This document shows, piece by piece, positions 17,028 through 24,590 of a stretch of DNA of 38,877 nucleotides (its first letter is position 1; the number at the start of each line of letters is the position of its first letter). The notes under the pieces were generated by a model. The model saw only the letters and a program-made list of their open reading frames with translations. It was not told the DNA's origin and did no database searches. The DNA is from Candidatus Thorarchaeota archaeon (lineage in GTDB: Archaea; Asgardarchaeota; Thorarchaeia; Thorarchaeales; Thorarchaeaceae), in NCBI GenBank assembly GCA_011364905.1, contig RDNZ01000026.1, positions 1 through 38,877 of the forward strand, given 5' to 3'. A program made the position numbers and the translations under genes.

Positions 17028-17071
17028 AATTATAGACACTTTTTTGGGTGTAGACACAAAAGAATTAGACA
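17028..17071 (+). promoter_or_regulatory. Promoter of the mtrH-like gene with TAGACA repeats
   Basis: TATA-like AATTATA at 17028-17034 predicts a start near 17058 and a leader of about 70 nt. TAGACAC occurs at 17033-17039 and 17051-17057, and TAGACA at 17066-17071, on the same strand 18 and 15 bp apart. The repeats overlap the core promoter and could bind a regulator. Support is weak. Confidence 0.35.
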
Positions 17072-17128
17072 GCTTTCCCGTTCATACTGGCAGAACAGCT
17101 TATTCCAAGTTTTCAGGAGGCCCAATCT

Positions 17129-18034
17129 ATGTTCGATTACCATGCCACACAAAAAACGTTACAAATAGGCAGTGTTAGAATAGGAGGTGCACCCGGTAGA
17201 GTTCCAACGGTCCTCATCCCTTCAATATTCTATACAAAGGACCGTCTTGTAAAGAATGCTGATGTGGGAGAAATAAATCAGTCTGCGACAGAGAAGCATC
17301 TTGCAATGTTAGCTGACCTGACAGAGAGAACTGGACTCGGGACCATGTTGGATGTTGTCGCAACCACAACAAAAGCCATGGAGAAGTACTTGGAGTTCCT
17401 TGTGGAAAGGACAGACTTCCCTCTCCTGATAGATGGTTCAGACTCCTTAGAAGTAAACACTGCGGGAATCAGATACGCAAATGATGGCGGTTTTTTGGAC
17501 AGAGTCGTCATCAACTCCCTAACTCCGGACACCAATGACAGTCTCTTTCGAATTGTTAGAGAAACGGGTCTATCTAATGCAATTCTACTGGCATTCAACT
17601 CTGCATCAATGTCTTCCAGCACCAAAAGAGTTGAAATCGCAGAAACTCTAATCCAGAAAGCCAAGTCAGCAGGAGTGACCAACATTCTAATCGACACTGG
17701 AGTCATGGATCTCGCAACCTTGGGAATTGCATGCAAGACGCAACACATGCTGAAGGACAAGTTTGGCTATCCTGTTGGGAATGGCGCCCATAACGCTATC
17801 AGCACATGGAAAGGGCTCGTCCCAAAATTCGGGAGAGAAGCAAAGAAACCAGCTATGGTGGGATCAAGCTTAATGCCAGTAGCTTTAGGGGCGGACTTCG
17901 TGCTGATTGGTCCGTTGAAGAATGCGGCTCTTGTGTATCCATCTGTAGCCATGATTGATGTTGCCCTCTCAGGAATGTTGATTGAGGAAAGGATTCGTCC
18001 TGAGAAACCACACCCAAGATATCTTGTTAATTAG
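17129..18034 (+). CDS. mtrH: MtrH-like methyltransferase (H4MPT S-methyltransferase subunit H family)
   Basis: 301 residues, with AGGAGG at 17115-17120 before the ATG. The sequence follows MtrH closely from the start (FxxxQKTLQIGSVRIGGxPGRVPTVLIPSIFY, LLIDGSD, the VGNGAHNA motif, FVLIGPLKNA). It is a TIM-barrel methyltransferase that binds tetrahydro(methano)pterin. In methanogens MtrH passes methyl groups between methyl-H4MPT and the corrinoid of MtrA within the MtrA-H complex. No other mtr gene and no corrinoid protein are in this window, so it is a lone MtrH, as often seen outside methanogens. A corrinoid-linked methyl transfer in C1 metabolism is likely, the partner unknown. Confidence 0.9.
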   Translation: MFDYHATQKTLQIGSVRIGGAPGRVPTVLIPSIFYTKDRLVKNADVGEINQSATEKHLAMLADLTERTGLGTMLDVVATTTKAMEKYLEFLVERTDFPLLIDGSDSLEVNTAGIRYANDGGFLDRVVINSLTPDTNDSLFRIVRETGLSNAILLAFNSASMSSSTKRVEIAETLIQKAKSAGVTNILIDTGVMDLATLGIACKTQHMLKDKFGYPVGNGAHNAISTWKGLVPKFGREAKKPAMVGSSLMPVALGADFVLIGPLKNAALVYPSVAMIDVALSGMLIEERIRPEKPHPRYLVN

Positions 18035-18038
18035 ATAG

Positions 18039-18063
18039 AATCAATCCTTTTCTCAGATTGATT
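18039..18063. terminator. Hairpin after mtrH
   Basis: AATCAATC (18039-18046) pairs perfectly with GATTGATT (18056-18063); the loop holds TTTTC. It begins 5 nt after the mtrH stop. It lacks a T-run beyond the stem, so termination is only possible, not shown. Confidence 0.3.
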
Positions 18064-18176
18064 AATGGCACAAGTTGTTTGATACAAAGCGATGAGGGCA
18101 ATCCAAACTGAAACTGTTCAGATAAACAGGACAACAATAATGAAATACTACAAAATTCAATGTGATATCGTCTAAG

Positions 18177-18914
18177 ATGGTGGATTTAGCTTTTGGGGAT
18201 CTAACCCCACTTGACATTGGCATGGCTGTGGCAACAGGCTTGATCATATCAGCGGTCCTGACAGCTGCATACTATATGGCAGCTTCCGGCATGCCACATT
18301 GGAAACCGAGAAAGCTAGTCCACATAGTTATAGGCACAGTCATTGCCTTGTCAATAGTTTCGTATTCTAGTCTAAGCGGTCCAGCCTTGGCCATAGGTAT
18401 ATTTCTGACGATTTTGATGTATGCCTGGGCACACAAGAGCGAGTTGGTCTGGGAACTACTGATCGCTGGAAGCCGAGAGGAGGAATCACGGCTCAATACT
18501 TTCGCGTCCGGTTTCATGGGACTTGTCTCATTCATTACGGTGTTCTTTGTGTTCTTTTCGAAACCAGCGATATTCGTAGCTGCTATTCTTGCAGTTTCGT
18601 GGGGGGATGCAGCGGGCGAAGTGATTGGCCGACCCTTTGGTGGGAATCTAATCAGTCGAAAGTACAGAAACAAATCCATAGAAGGAGGGATTGCTGTACT
18701 CATATTTACAGCACTAGCTGTGATAACATCATTGATACTATTCTCACAAGAAACTATTGTTCTAAATGTACTGCCTCAAATCCTGCTGATAGCCGTCTTT
18801 ACGACAGTTGCAGAACTATTGAGTGTGGGCTGGACTGATAATTTTCTAATTCCTATGGTCACTGCTCTAACTATGTGGTTACTTCTGTTTCCGGGCATGG
18901 CTTTGCTTCTCTAA
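18177..18914 (+). CDS. Dolichol/phytol kinase-like membrane protein
   Basis: About 245 residues from ATG 18177 (GTG 18162 in frame), 7 or so membrane helices. Marks of the Sec59/DGK1/VTE5 CTP-dependent lipid kinase family are visible: PRKLVHIVIG near residue 45, SWGDAAGEVIGRPFG (about 145-160), KYRNKSIEGG, and AELLSVGWTDNFLIPM. These enzymes phosphorylate polyprenols, phytol or diacylglycerol using CTP; in archaea a polyprenol or geranylgeraniol-type lipid alcohol is the likely substrate. Its end is only 9 bp from the convergent gene at 18924. The substrate assignment is inference. Confidence 0.82.
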   Translation: MVDLAFGDLTPLDIGMAVATGLIISAVLTAAYYMAASGMPHWKPRKLVHIVIGTVIALSIVSYSSLSGPALAIGIFLTILMYAWAHKSELVWELLIAGSREEESRLNTFASGFMGLVSFITVFFVFFSKPAIFVAAILAVSWGDAAGEVIGRPFGGNLISRKYRNKSIEGGIAVLIFTALAVITSLILFSQETIVLNVLPQILLIAVFTTVAELLSVGWTDNFLIPMVTALTMWLLLFPGMALLL

Positions 18915-18923
18915 TAAGGCGAA

Positions 18924-19826
18924 CTATCCCCAATCACTAATTCTTTCAATTCCGGACTCGCCCAACTCACAGACAAGCTTGAGCTCAGCAAGGATACCAG
19001 ACCACCCAATGTCATAGCCCACTACAGCCTCAGGAGACCTGAAACCAAGGTGGTGGAGGGTCACTAAGGTGTGTTCATCGACCTCTTCAAACCGTACATT
19101 GACAATAGTTTCAGGTTCATTACCATGAACCCATGAGAACTCTAATTCCCTATCTTGAATCATTTTTTTGAAGACAACAGGTCCTCGCCCTTCAGCCCAC
19201 CAAGTATAGATGCCAGCATACTGGCGATCCACTACAGGATGATCAGCACGAATGAAATGTTTTAGCTTTTCAGGATTTGTCCATACATCAAACGGTAATG
19301 ATGGAGGTGTTTTACAGAGAACGCTTAGCCTCACATCAACCGGATCGTAGCGAGTGATGCGAAGCGGATGATAGTTCGAGTAATTGAAACGAATAGCAGG
19401 AGCACCAAGCTCGACTGCTGCTTTGAAATTGGCAAGCAAGAGGTTCCAATGCTCAGGTAAGTGATAGGCTCGAGCGGATACAGGAACAGCTCCGTGGTTT
19501 ACCTGTATCATTGTCCCTGGACCAATGGGATTGAATCTGATGACAAGCAGTGTGTCGACACCCATGATTCTCCAACTCAAGAGAAGGACTCTTCCCTCTT
19601 TCACCTCTTTAATGTCCCAGTAATTTGCGAGTTCAGGAGTCGTCGGAGCGTTAGGTCCAAGAAATCGGATAGTGCCTCCCGCTCTCACATCTGCACTGAT
19701 CTCATCACCAAGCCACTGAAGCATAATGATGGGATCCAGAAACTTCTCCCAAACCTCCTCTATCGGTCGGGAAACTCGAATCCGAAGATGAATGACAGGA
19801 AGGACCTCTTCTTTTTGCTCCGCCAC
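18924..19826 (-). CDS. Tandem AHSA1/SRPBCC-domain protein
   Basis: 300 residues, GTG start at 19826. Two similar START-like halves are visible: residues about 10-150 (RVSRPIEEVWEKFLDPIIMLQWLGDEISADVRAGG) and about 165-300 (SLPFDVWTNPEKLKHFIRADHPVVDRQYAGIYTWW), each with the VW-x-x-hxxPxxhxxW/F pattern of the AHSA1 (Aha1 C-terminal-like) family. SRPBCC folds hold hydrophobic ligands or act as small-ligand enzymes. It is the last gene of the minus arm of the acyl-CoA cluster, so a hydrophobic acyl or aromatic ligand is a fair inference. The double domain is less common than the single one. Confidence 0.8.
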   Translation of the reverse strand: MAEQKEEVLPVIHLRIRVSRPIEEVWEKFLDPIIMLQWLGDEISADVRAGGTIRFLGPNAPTTPELANYWDIKEVKEGRVLLLSWRIMGVDTLLVIRFNPIGPGTMIQVNHGAVPVSARAYHLPEHWNLLLANFKAAVELGAPAIRFNYSNYHPLRITRYDPVDVRLSVLCKTPPSLPFDVWTNPEKLKHFIRADHPVVDRQYAGIYTWWAEGRGPVVFKKMIQDRELEFSWVHGNEPETIVNVRFEEVDEHTLVTLHHLGFRSPEAVVGYDIGWSGILAELKLVCELGESGIERISDWG

Positions 19827-19909
19827 TATCCTTGACCTCGTACAGTTCGTATTTGTTATCGCGCCTTATGTTTCTGATGGTTACCAAGAAATAAAACTCT
19901 CGTTACAAT

Positions 19910-20332
19910 TCATGATACTTTCATCAATGTTACAAGAGCCTCTCCGTCCATGACTACCTTGTCTTCCTGATTAGTGCAAGTTGTCTTCAAAGTTATTCTT
20001 TCTTTTTCATCATTCAACATGACTACTTCTACTCGAGCAGTGATTGTATCACCAATTCTCACAGGGCCCAAGAAGCGCATGCTCTGACTCATGTAGATTG
20101 TTCCGGGTCCAGGCAAATGCATACCGATTGCAGTGCTAATGAAAGCAGCTGTCAGAATTCCATGAGCGATACGTCCGCCAAACATGGTCGTCTTTGCCCA
20201 TTCTTCGTTAAAGTGCAATGGGTTGTAGTCTCCGCTGAGGTCTCCAAAGACCTGAATATCCTTCTCGGTCACCGTATGAACGACCTCGGCCGATTGACCC
20301 ATCTTGATATCTGAGTATTTTGTAACTTCCAT
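19910..20332 (-). CDS. MaoC-like (R)-specific acyl-CoA hydratase/dehydratase
   Basis: 140 residues from ATG 20332; an in-frame upstream start would overlap the KAS III-like gene, whose TGA (20338-20340) ends 5 nt before this ATG. The hot-dog hydratase motif is complete: GDLSGDYNPLHFNEEWA followed by FGGRIAHG, with catalytic Asp (about 31) and His (about 36). It adds water to 2-enoyl-CoA or removes it from (R)-3-hydroxyacyl-CoA. It lies between the KAS III-like gene and the AHSA1-type gene in one operon, which suggests work on a beta-hydroxy or enoyl thioester made by the neighbours. Confidence 0.88.
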   Translation of the reverse strand: MEVTKYSDIKMGQSAEVVHTVTEKDIQVFGDLSGDYNPLHFNEEWAKTTMFGGRIAHGILTAAFISTAIGMHLPGPGTIYMSQSMRFLGPVRIGDTITARVEVVMLNDEKERITLKTTCTNQEDKVVMDGEALVTLMKVS

Positions 20333-20337
20333 TTGAT

Positions 20338-21366
20338 TCACTTCTCCTTTCCCCATTTTATGGTCATTGCATTCCAAGACCAACCAATACCAGCTGCTGT
20401 GAGAACCACAATATCCCCATCTTTAATCTTGCCGTCTTTCAAACCCTCTTCGAGGGAAACAATGGAGTCGTTCTGTCCCATATGCCCCCATTCTGTGAAG
20501 TATGTAGCCTGCTTATAGGGATCGACACCAAGTTCATTGGCGACATACTCGAACGCACTTCGCTTCATTCGAATAAGTCCGAGATAGTCTATGTCTTCCC
20601 GATTGTAGCCACTGCGCTCTAGAGATTGGTCGACAACAGCGACGAAATTCTTCATTGAGAGTTTGTCTAGGCGTTGTTTGAGACCCTCGGGGTCAGTGAC
20701 ATCCAAATATATGAGCCCTTTTTCAATTGCCTCGCAGGAAATAGGCATCACGGTCCCACCTGCGGGGACGTAAACATCTTCAGAGAACTGACCATCAGAG
20801 ATCACACTTCCCTCCAATACTACGTTCCTGTCATAGTCGGCTTTGAGGATCATCGCAACACCACTAGCAGCCAAATCATGCATGAATCGAGTTCGTATGT
20901 TTCCGTAATCGATAAGATCAGAGTTACGGTAGCCGCTTCCAATAATAACACGCTTATACCCCTGTGTCTGCATGAGCGATTTTGCCAGCATCATGGCAAC
21001 GACAATGGTGCCACATCTCTGATTCACATCAAACGCCCAAGCACTGGTCGCTCCTATATCACCTTGAAATTTGATTGCATAGGTCTGCATAGGATGTTCA
21101 GCATATACCTCGCCAGCCCAGATGACAAGGTCGATATCCTTTGCAGGATCGATCCCTGCTCTCTCAATAGCTATCTTTGCAGCCTTCACTCCCATTGCTA
21201 CAGTGTGGTCATCTTTTCCGGGAACGGCTTTACTGATCATCCCTATCTTCGTCTTGATTATATCAACGGGCGTTCCAGATTTACTCGAAATATACTCGGC
21301 TGTGTGGCGTTCTTTCGGGATATAGGTGCCAATGGCCTCAACACCGACATTGATGTCTTTCATCAT
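20338..21366 (-). CDS. KAS III-like thiolase-fold protein A, catalytic His and Asn replaced
   Basis: 342 residues with the FabH fold throughout (VGVEAIGTYIPKERHT at the start, DIDLVIWAGE, AFDVNQRCG, GDIVVLTAAGIGWSWNAMTIKWG at the end). Active-site Cys118 is present. Aligned with E. coli FabH, the HQAN position carries IRMK (His replaced by Ile265) and the GNTSAAS position carries GHMGQNDS (Asn replaced by His295). Malonyl decarboxylation therefore looks unlikely; the protein may transfer or condense acyl groups in another way, perhaps using His295. Its stop is just before the MaoC start, and it is 13 nt after the ligase gene, so the three are one operon. Assigning it as a fatty-acid FabH would be misleading. 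Confidence 0.88.
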   Translation of the reverse strand: MMKDINVGVEAIGTYIPKERHTAEYISSKSGTPVDIIKTKIGMISKAVPGKDDHTVAMGVKAAKIAIERAGIDPAKDIDLVIWAGEVYAEHPMQTYAIKFQGDIGATSAWAFDVNQRCGTIVVAMMLAKSLMQTQGYKRVIIGSGYRNSDLIDYGNIRTRFMHDLAASGVAMILKADYDRNVVLEGSVISDGQFSEDVYVPAGGTVMPISCEAIEKGLIYLDVTDPEGLKQRLDKLSMKNFVAVVDQSLERSGYNREDIDYLGLIRMKRSAFEYVANELGVDPYKQATYFTEWGHMGQNDSIVSLEEGLKDGKIKDGDIVVLTAAGIGWSWNAMTIKWGKEK

Positions 21367-21379
21367 CTATCAACCTCTC

Positions 21380-22909
21380 TTAATCTACTAGTTCTCGTTT
21401 CAAAATCTTCCCAGCAGCACTCTTTGGAAGCTCCTCTCTGAATTCATAGTACTTTGGTATTTTGTAACGTGCAAGTTTTTCACCAAGATACTCAAGAATC
21501 TCCTCTTGAGTCAAGCTCTTCCCTGGTTTTAGCACAATGACAGCTTTCCCAACCTCTCCCCACTTCTCGTGGGGGACTCCCACCACTGCTGCTTCCAATA
21601 TGGATGGGTGTTTATACAGAATTTCCTCAATCTCAGTTGGATAGACATTCTCGCCGCCAGAGATGAACATGTCCTTCTTTCGGCCTGTGATGAAGTAAAA
21701 TCCCTCTTCATCTCGCATAACAAGATCACCCGTGTGAACCCAACCATCAAGCTCAATTGTTTTGGCTGTTTCTTCAGGTTCATCCCAATAGCCAGAGAAA
21801 GAGTGGGGACCACGGAGCATCAACTCCCCAACAGTTCCAGTTGGTACTTCAATGCCATGGTCATCAGCCACTTTCATATCGCAGTGGAAGACTGAGAATC
21901 CGACCGACGATGGCTTTCGTTTGACATCAATCTCGGGGAGATAGAAATTGTTTGGACCAACCTCTGTGAGACCGTAGCCCATCTTCAGTATTTTCCCTCG
22001 AGCCCAGTACTTCTCCATGATAGCAACAGGACAGGGGGCGCCTCCAGAAATGAAGACACGAACACTGTCGAAGTTAGCCTTGGCGAAGCTGGGAGATTCA
22101 GACATCATGTTGAACATTGTGGGGACACCAATGACAATCGAGCATTTCTCATCCTCAATTACACTTAGAGTTTCATTAACATCGAAATCGCCCATGATTA
22201 TGGACTTAGCCCCCAAATGAATGAAGGGAATCAAAAGCACATTTATTCCGCCGGTATGAAAGAGTGGAAAAAGCAGTGGCTGGATGTCGTCAGGCCTGAG
22301 TCCCCATGAAACAATCGTATTCACTGAGTTCCAGAAAACTAGACCATGTGAGAGCACTGCGCCCTTGGGGAGTCCTGTGGTGCCACCGGTAAAGACGATG
22401 AGATAGGGATCGTCTAATGTGATAGAGGGTCGCTCTACGCCGCTTGACGACTTCTTCTTCATTAAGGAGTCGAGATCTGAGTTTCCGTCAGTCGATTTCT
22501 CACCCAAGACAACGACTGGCTTTTTGTCAAGCGAGGAACGAAATCCGTCAAACTGACTCTTGAGGGCAGGGTCATAAAAGAACGTGGTGGGACTAGTTTT
22601 GTCAATCAGGTATTCAAGTTCGGGCACAGTAAGTCTGACATTGAATGGCGTAAGGATGGCCCCAATTTTTCCACATGCAAAGAGAACATCCAAAAAGTCG
22701 AACCTGTTCTTGGAGTAGATTCCCACACGGTCCCCCTTTTCTACACCGAAATCAAGCAATACTCTCGCTACTTGATTTGCACGAGAATCCAAATCCTCGA
22801 ATGTGTACTTCTTCTTCTGAATATTATCAATCATTGCTTCCCTTTTTGGGGTTAGTAATGCTCGTCTTGCGGTCCAATCGCCAATCCAAGACCAATCTTT
22901 CTGGGCCAT
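21380..22909 (-). CDS. Acyl-CoA synthetase (AMP-forming), copy A
   Basis: 509 residues from ATG 22909 (GTG 22912 possible); GGAG lies about 8 nt upstream. ANL-family motifs are complete: P-loop FTGGTTGLPKGA, YGLTEVGP, GWVHTGD, hinge FFISGGENVYP-type (GRKKDMFISGGENVYPTE), and C-terminal catalytic Lys in SAAGKILKREL. It activates a carboxylic acid with ATP to the acyl-AMP and then to the CoA thioester. Substrate length cannot be read from motifs. It is the first gene of the minus operon, divergent from livG, and paralogous to the ligase at 29596. Confidence 0.92.
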   Translation of the reverse strand: MAQKDWSWIGDWTARRALLTPKREAMIDNIQKKKYTFEDLDSRANQVARVLLDFGVEKGDRVGIYSKNRFDFLDVLFACGKIGAILTPFNVRLTVPELEYLIDKTSPTTFFYDPALKSQFDGFRSSLDKKPVVVLGEKSTDGNSDLDSLMKKKSSSGVERPSITLDDPYLIVFTGGTTGLPKGAVLSHGLVFWNSVNTIVSWGLRPDDIQPLLFPLFHTGGINVLLIPFIHLGAKSIIMGDFDVNETLSVIEDEKCSIVIGVPTMFNMMSESPSFAKANFDSVRVFISGGAPCPVAIMEKYWARGKILKMGYGLTEVGPNNFYLPEIDVKRKPSSVGFSVFHCDMKVADDHGIEVPTGTVGELMLRGPHSFSGYWDEPEETAKTIELDGWVHTGDLVMRDEEGFYFITGRKKDMFISGGENVYPTEIEEILYKHPSILEAAVVGVPHEKWGEVGKAVIVLKPGKSLTQEEILEYLGEKLARYKIPKYYEFREELPKSAAGKILKRELVD

Positions 22910-22935
22910 CACACTATCTCCTTACATCATTGCAA

Positions 22936-22961
22936 GAAGACTTAGTCTAGTATTAGTCTTC
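22936..22961. promoter_or_regulatory. Candidate operator dyad between the two arms of the acyl-CoA cluster
   Basis: GAAGACT (22936-22942) and AGTCTTC (22955-22961) form a perfect 7-bp dyad with 12 nt between the arms. It is 27-52 bp before the ATG of the ligase on the minus strand, where the core promoter should be, and about 60 bp from the livG TATA box. A shared regulator of both arms is plausible. Confidence 0.35.
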
Positions 22962-23021
22962 CTGAATGTAAATCACGCCATTCTCTCAAGATGTGAGTCT
23001 AGCTCCATGGAGTTCCAAAAG

Positions 23022-23029
23022 ATATATTA
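23022..23029 (+). promoter_or_regulatory. TATA box of the livGFHM operon
   Basis: ATATATTA at 23022-23029 predicts a start near 23052 and a leader of some 47 nt to the TTG at 23099. A purine-rich GAAGGAAG lies in the leader. Confidence 0.45.
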
Positions 23030-23098
23030 TTCGCCTGAGCGGTCCTCACTGGGGAAATCCAGTTTTAGGAACAAGATGAGAAGGAAGTTGAACTGACC

Positions 23099-23887
23099 TT
23101 GGCAGATGATATTATTCTAAGTACAGAGGAGTTGACCAAATCGTTTGGTGGACTCGTTGCTGTTAACGATGTTAACATCGATGTCGAAAGAGGGGCAATC
23201 AAAGCTATCATCGGTCCCAATGGTTCAGGAAAGACAACTTTCTTCAACTTGATTACTGGCGTCTTCCAGCCTTCGTATGGAAAGATTTTCTTTGAAGGGA
23301 TGGACATAACACGAACTTCATTGCATCAGCGGGCCCGATTGGGCATTTCACGGTCATATCAGATCACGAATATTTTTCCCTTTCAGACGACTTTTGAGAA
23401 TATTCGATTGGCTGTGCAGGGCTGCAGTGGCTCCAGAGTGAATTTCATGGGGATGCTGAAAAAAGCCAGCTCATACGAAACGTTTCATGAAAGGGTTCTC
23501 GATATAGCCTCTGTTGTGGGTTTGGATCCTATGAGGCTCTACGTTCCAGCTGCTCTTATACCACATGCAGAACAAAGGAAGCTTGAAATCGCTATGGCTC
23601 TAGCCACCGAACCGCGACTTCTTTTGCTTGATGAGCCCGCCGCAGGGATGGCCATTGAGGAAATCCCAGAGGTGATTGATGCCATTTTGCGTGTCAAAGA
23701 ATCGTACGGTGACCAACTAACGCTCTTAATAGTCGAACACAAAATGGACATTGTGATGAATCTTAGCGAAGAGATTCTTGTCCTATCAGAAGGAAGGCTC
23801 ATAGCAAAAGGGCCGCCGGATGAAATTCGCGAAAATGAACAAGTATTGACAGCATATCTAGGTGGTACAGATGAAGAACTTGCTTGA
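23099..23887 (+). CDS. livG: LivG-type ABC importer ATPase with degenerate signature motif
   Basis: 262 residues, TTG start at 23099 (no other start fits the conserved N-terminus). Walker A GPNGSGKT (39-46), Walker B LLLLDEP (D178, E179) and switch His214 are intact, and the layout is that of LivG of the HAAT importers (GISRSYQITNIFPFQTTFENI). The ABC signature, usually LSYGQQRRLEIA, reads IPHAEQRKLEIA (154-165): Ser is Pro155 and Gly is Ala157. In a LivG-LivF dimer this motif would complete the ATP site on LivF, so one of the two sites is probably impaired. It is followed by livF with 17 bp overlap. Substrate class: branched-chain amino acids, amides or other small carboxylates. Confidence 0.9.
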   Translation: MADDIILSTEELTKSFGGLVAVNDVNIDVERGAIKAIIGPNGSGKTTFFNLITGVFQPSYGKIFFEGMDITRTSLHQRARLGISRSYQITNIFPFQTTFENIRLAVQGCSGSRVNFMGMLKKASSYETFHERVLDIASVVGLDPMRLYVPAALIPHAEQRKLEIAMALATEPRLLLLDEPAAGMAIEEIPEVIDAILRVKESYGDQLTLLIVEHKMDIVMNLSEEILVLSEGRLIAKGPPDEIRENEQVLTAYLGGTDEELA

Positions 23888-24590
23888 AATACAGGATGCT
23901 CACGTATATATCGGTTCCTTCTACATCCTGCAAGGAATATCACTAGTCGTACCAAAGGGAGAGGTCACACTTTTACTAGGCAGAAACGGAGCTGGTAAGA
24001 CTACTACCATGAAAACAATACTAGGCATATATCCGCCTAAAGAGGGAAAGATCATTTTCAGGGAAGAGGAAATAACAAATCTTCCAACTCATAAAATCGT
24101 CAATAAGGGAATCGGATATGTACCTGATACTAGAAGGATATTTGGAACACTGACTGTCGAACAAAATCTTATCGTGTCCAGAAGAAAAGCAACTTCTCAT
24201 TCTGAAATGCAAGAGCGGTTGGAGCTCATATTTGATCTGTTCCCGGATATACGGGGATTTTTGAAACAGAAAGCAGGAACCTTGTCGGGAGGACAACAAC
24301 AGATGTTGGCTGTCGCCCGTGCTTTAGTGAATAACAATGACCTATTACTGATAGATGAGCCCACAGAGGGATTGAGTCCTTTATTGGCAAAGAATCTAAT
24401 CGCCTCTTTAAGCCGATTGAAAGAATTTGCTACTATCCTTTTGGTGGAACAGAACTTCCGTGCTGTTTCAAAACTGGGAGATAATTACTATATCATCGAT
24501 AGTGGAAAGATTGCCCATGAGGGAAACAACATGAGTGAATTAATAGAAGACAAGGTCCTCTTGGCAAAATACTTGGGGGTCAGCATATAA
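23871..24590 (+). CDS. livF: LivF-type ABC importer ATPase
   Basis: 239 residues from ATG 23871, which has AGGTGG at 23860-23865; a GTG at 23862 is in frame. Motifs are canonical: Walker A GRNGAGKT, GIGYVPDTRRIFGTLTVEQNL, signature LSGGQQQMLAVARAL, Walker B LLLIDEPTEGLSP, switch region LLVEQNF. It pairs with LivG to energise LivH-LivM. Its stop shares one base with the livH start (TAATG). Confidence 0.93.
   Translation: MKNLLEIQDAHVYIGSFYILQGISLVVPKGEVTLLLGRNGAGKTTTMKTILGIYPPKEGKIIFREEEITNLPTHKIVNKGIGYVPDTRRIFGTLTVEQNLIVSRRKATSHSEMQERLELIFDLFPDIRGFLKQKAGTLSGGQQQMLAVARALVNNNDLLLIDEPTEGLSPLLAKNLIASLSRLKEFATILLVEQNFRAVSKLGDNYYIIDSGKIAHEGNNMSELIEDKVLLAKYLGVSI

Noticed and set aside
20333..20383. 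17-residue N-terminal extension of the MaoC protein
   Set aside because: It would overlap the KAS III-like coding end; MEVTKY at 20332 matches the normal MaoC start and follows the upstream stop directly.
20674..21441. 255-residue plus-strand ORF
   Set aside because: It lies entirely opposite the KAS III-like gene and the end of the ligase gene, whose proteins are clearly conserved; composition is that of a shadow frame.
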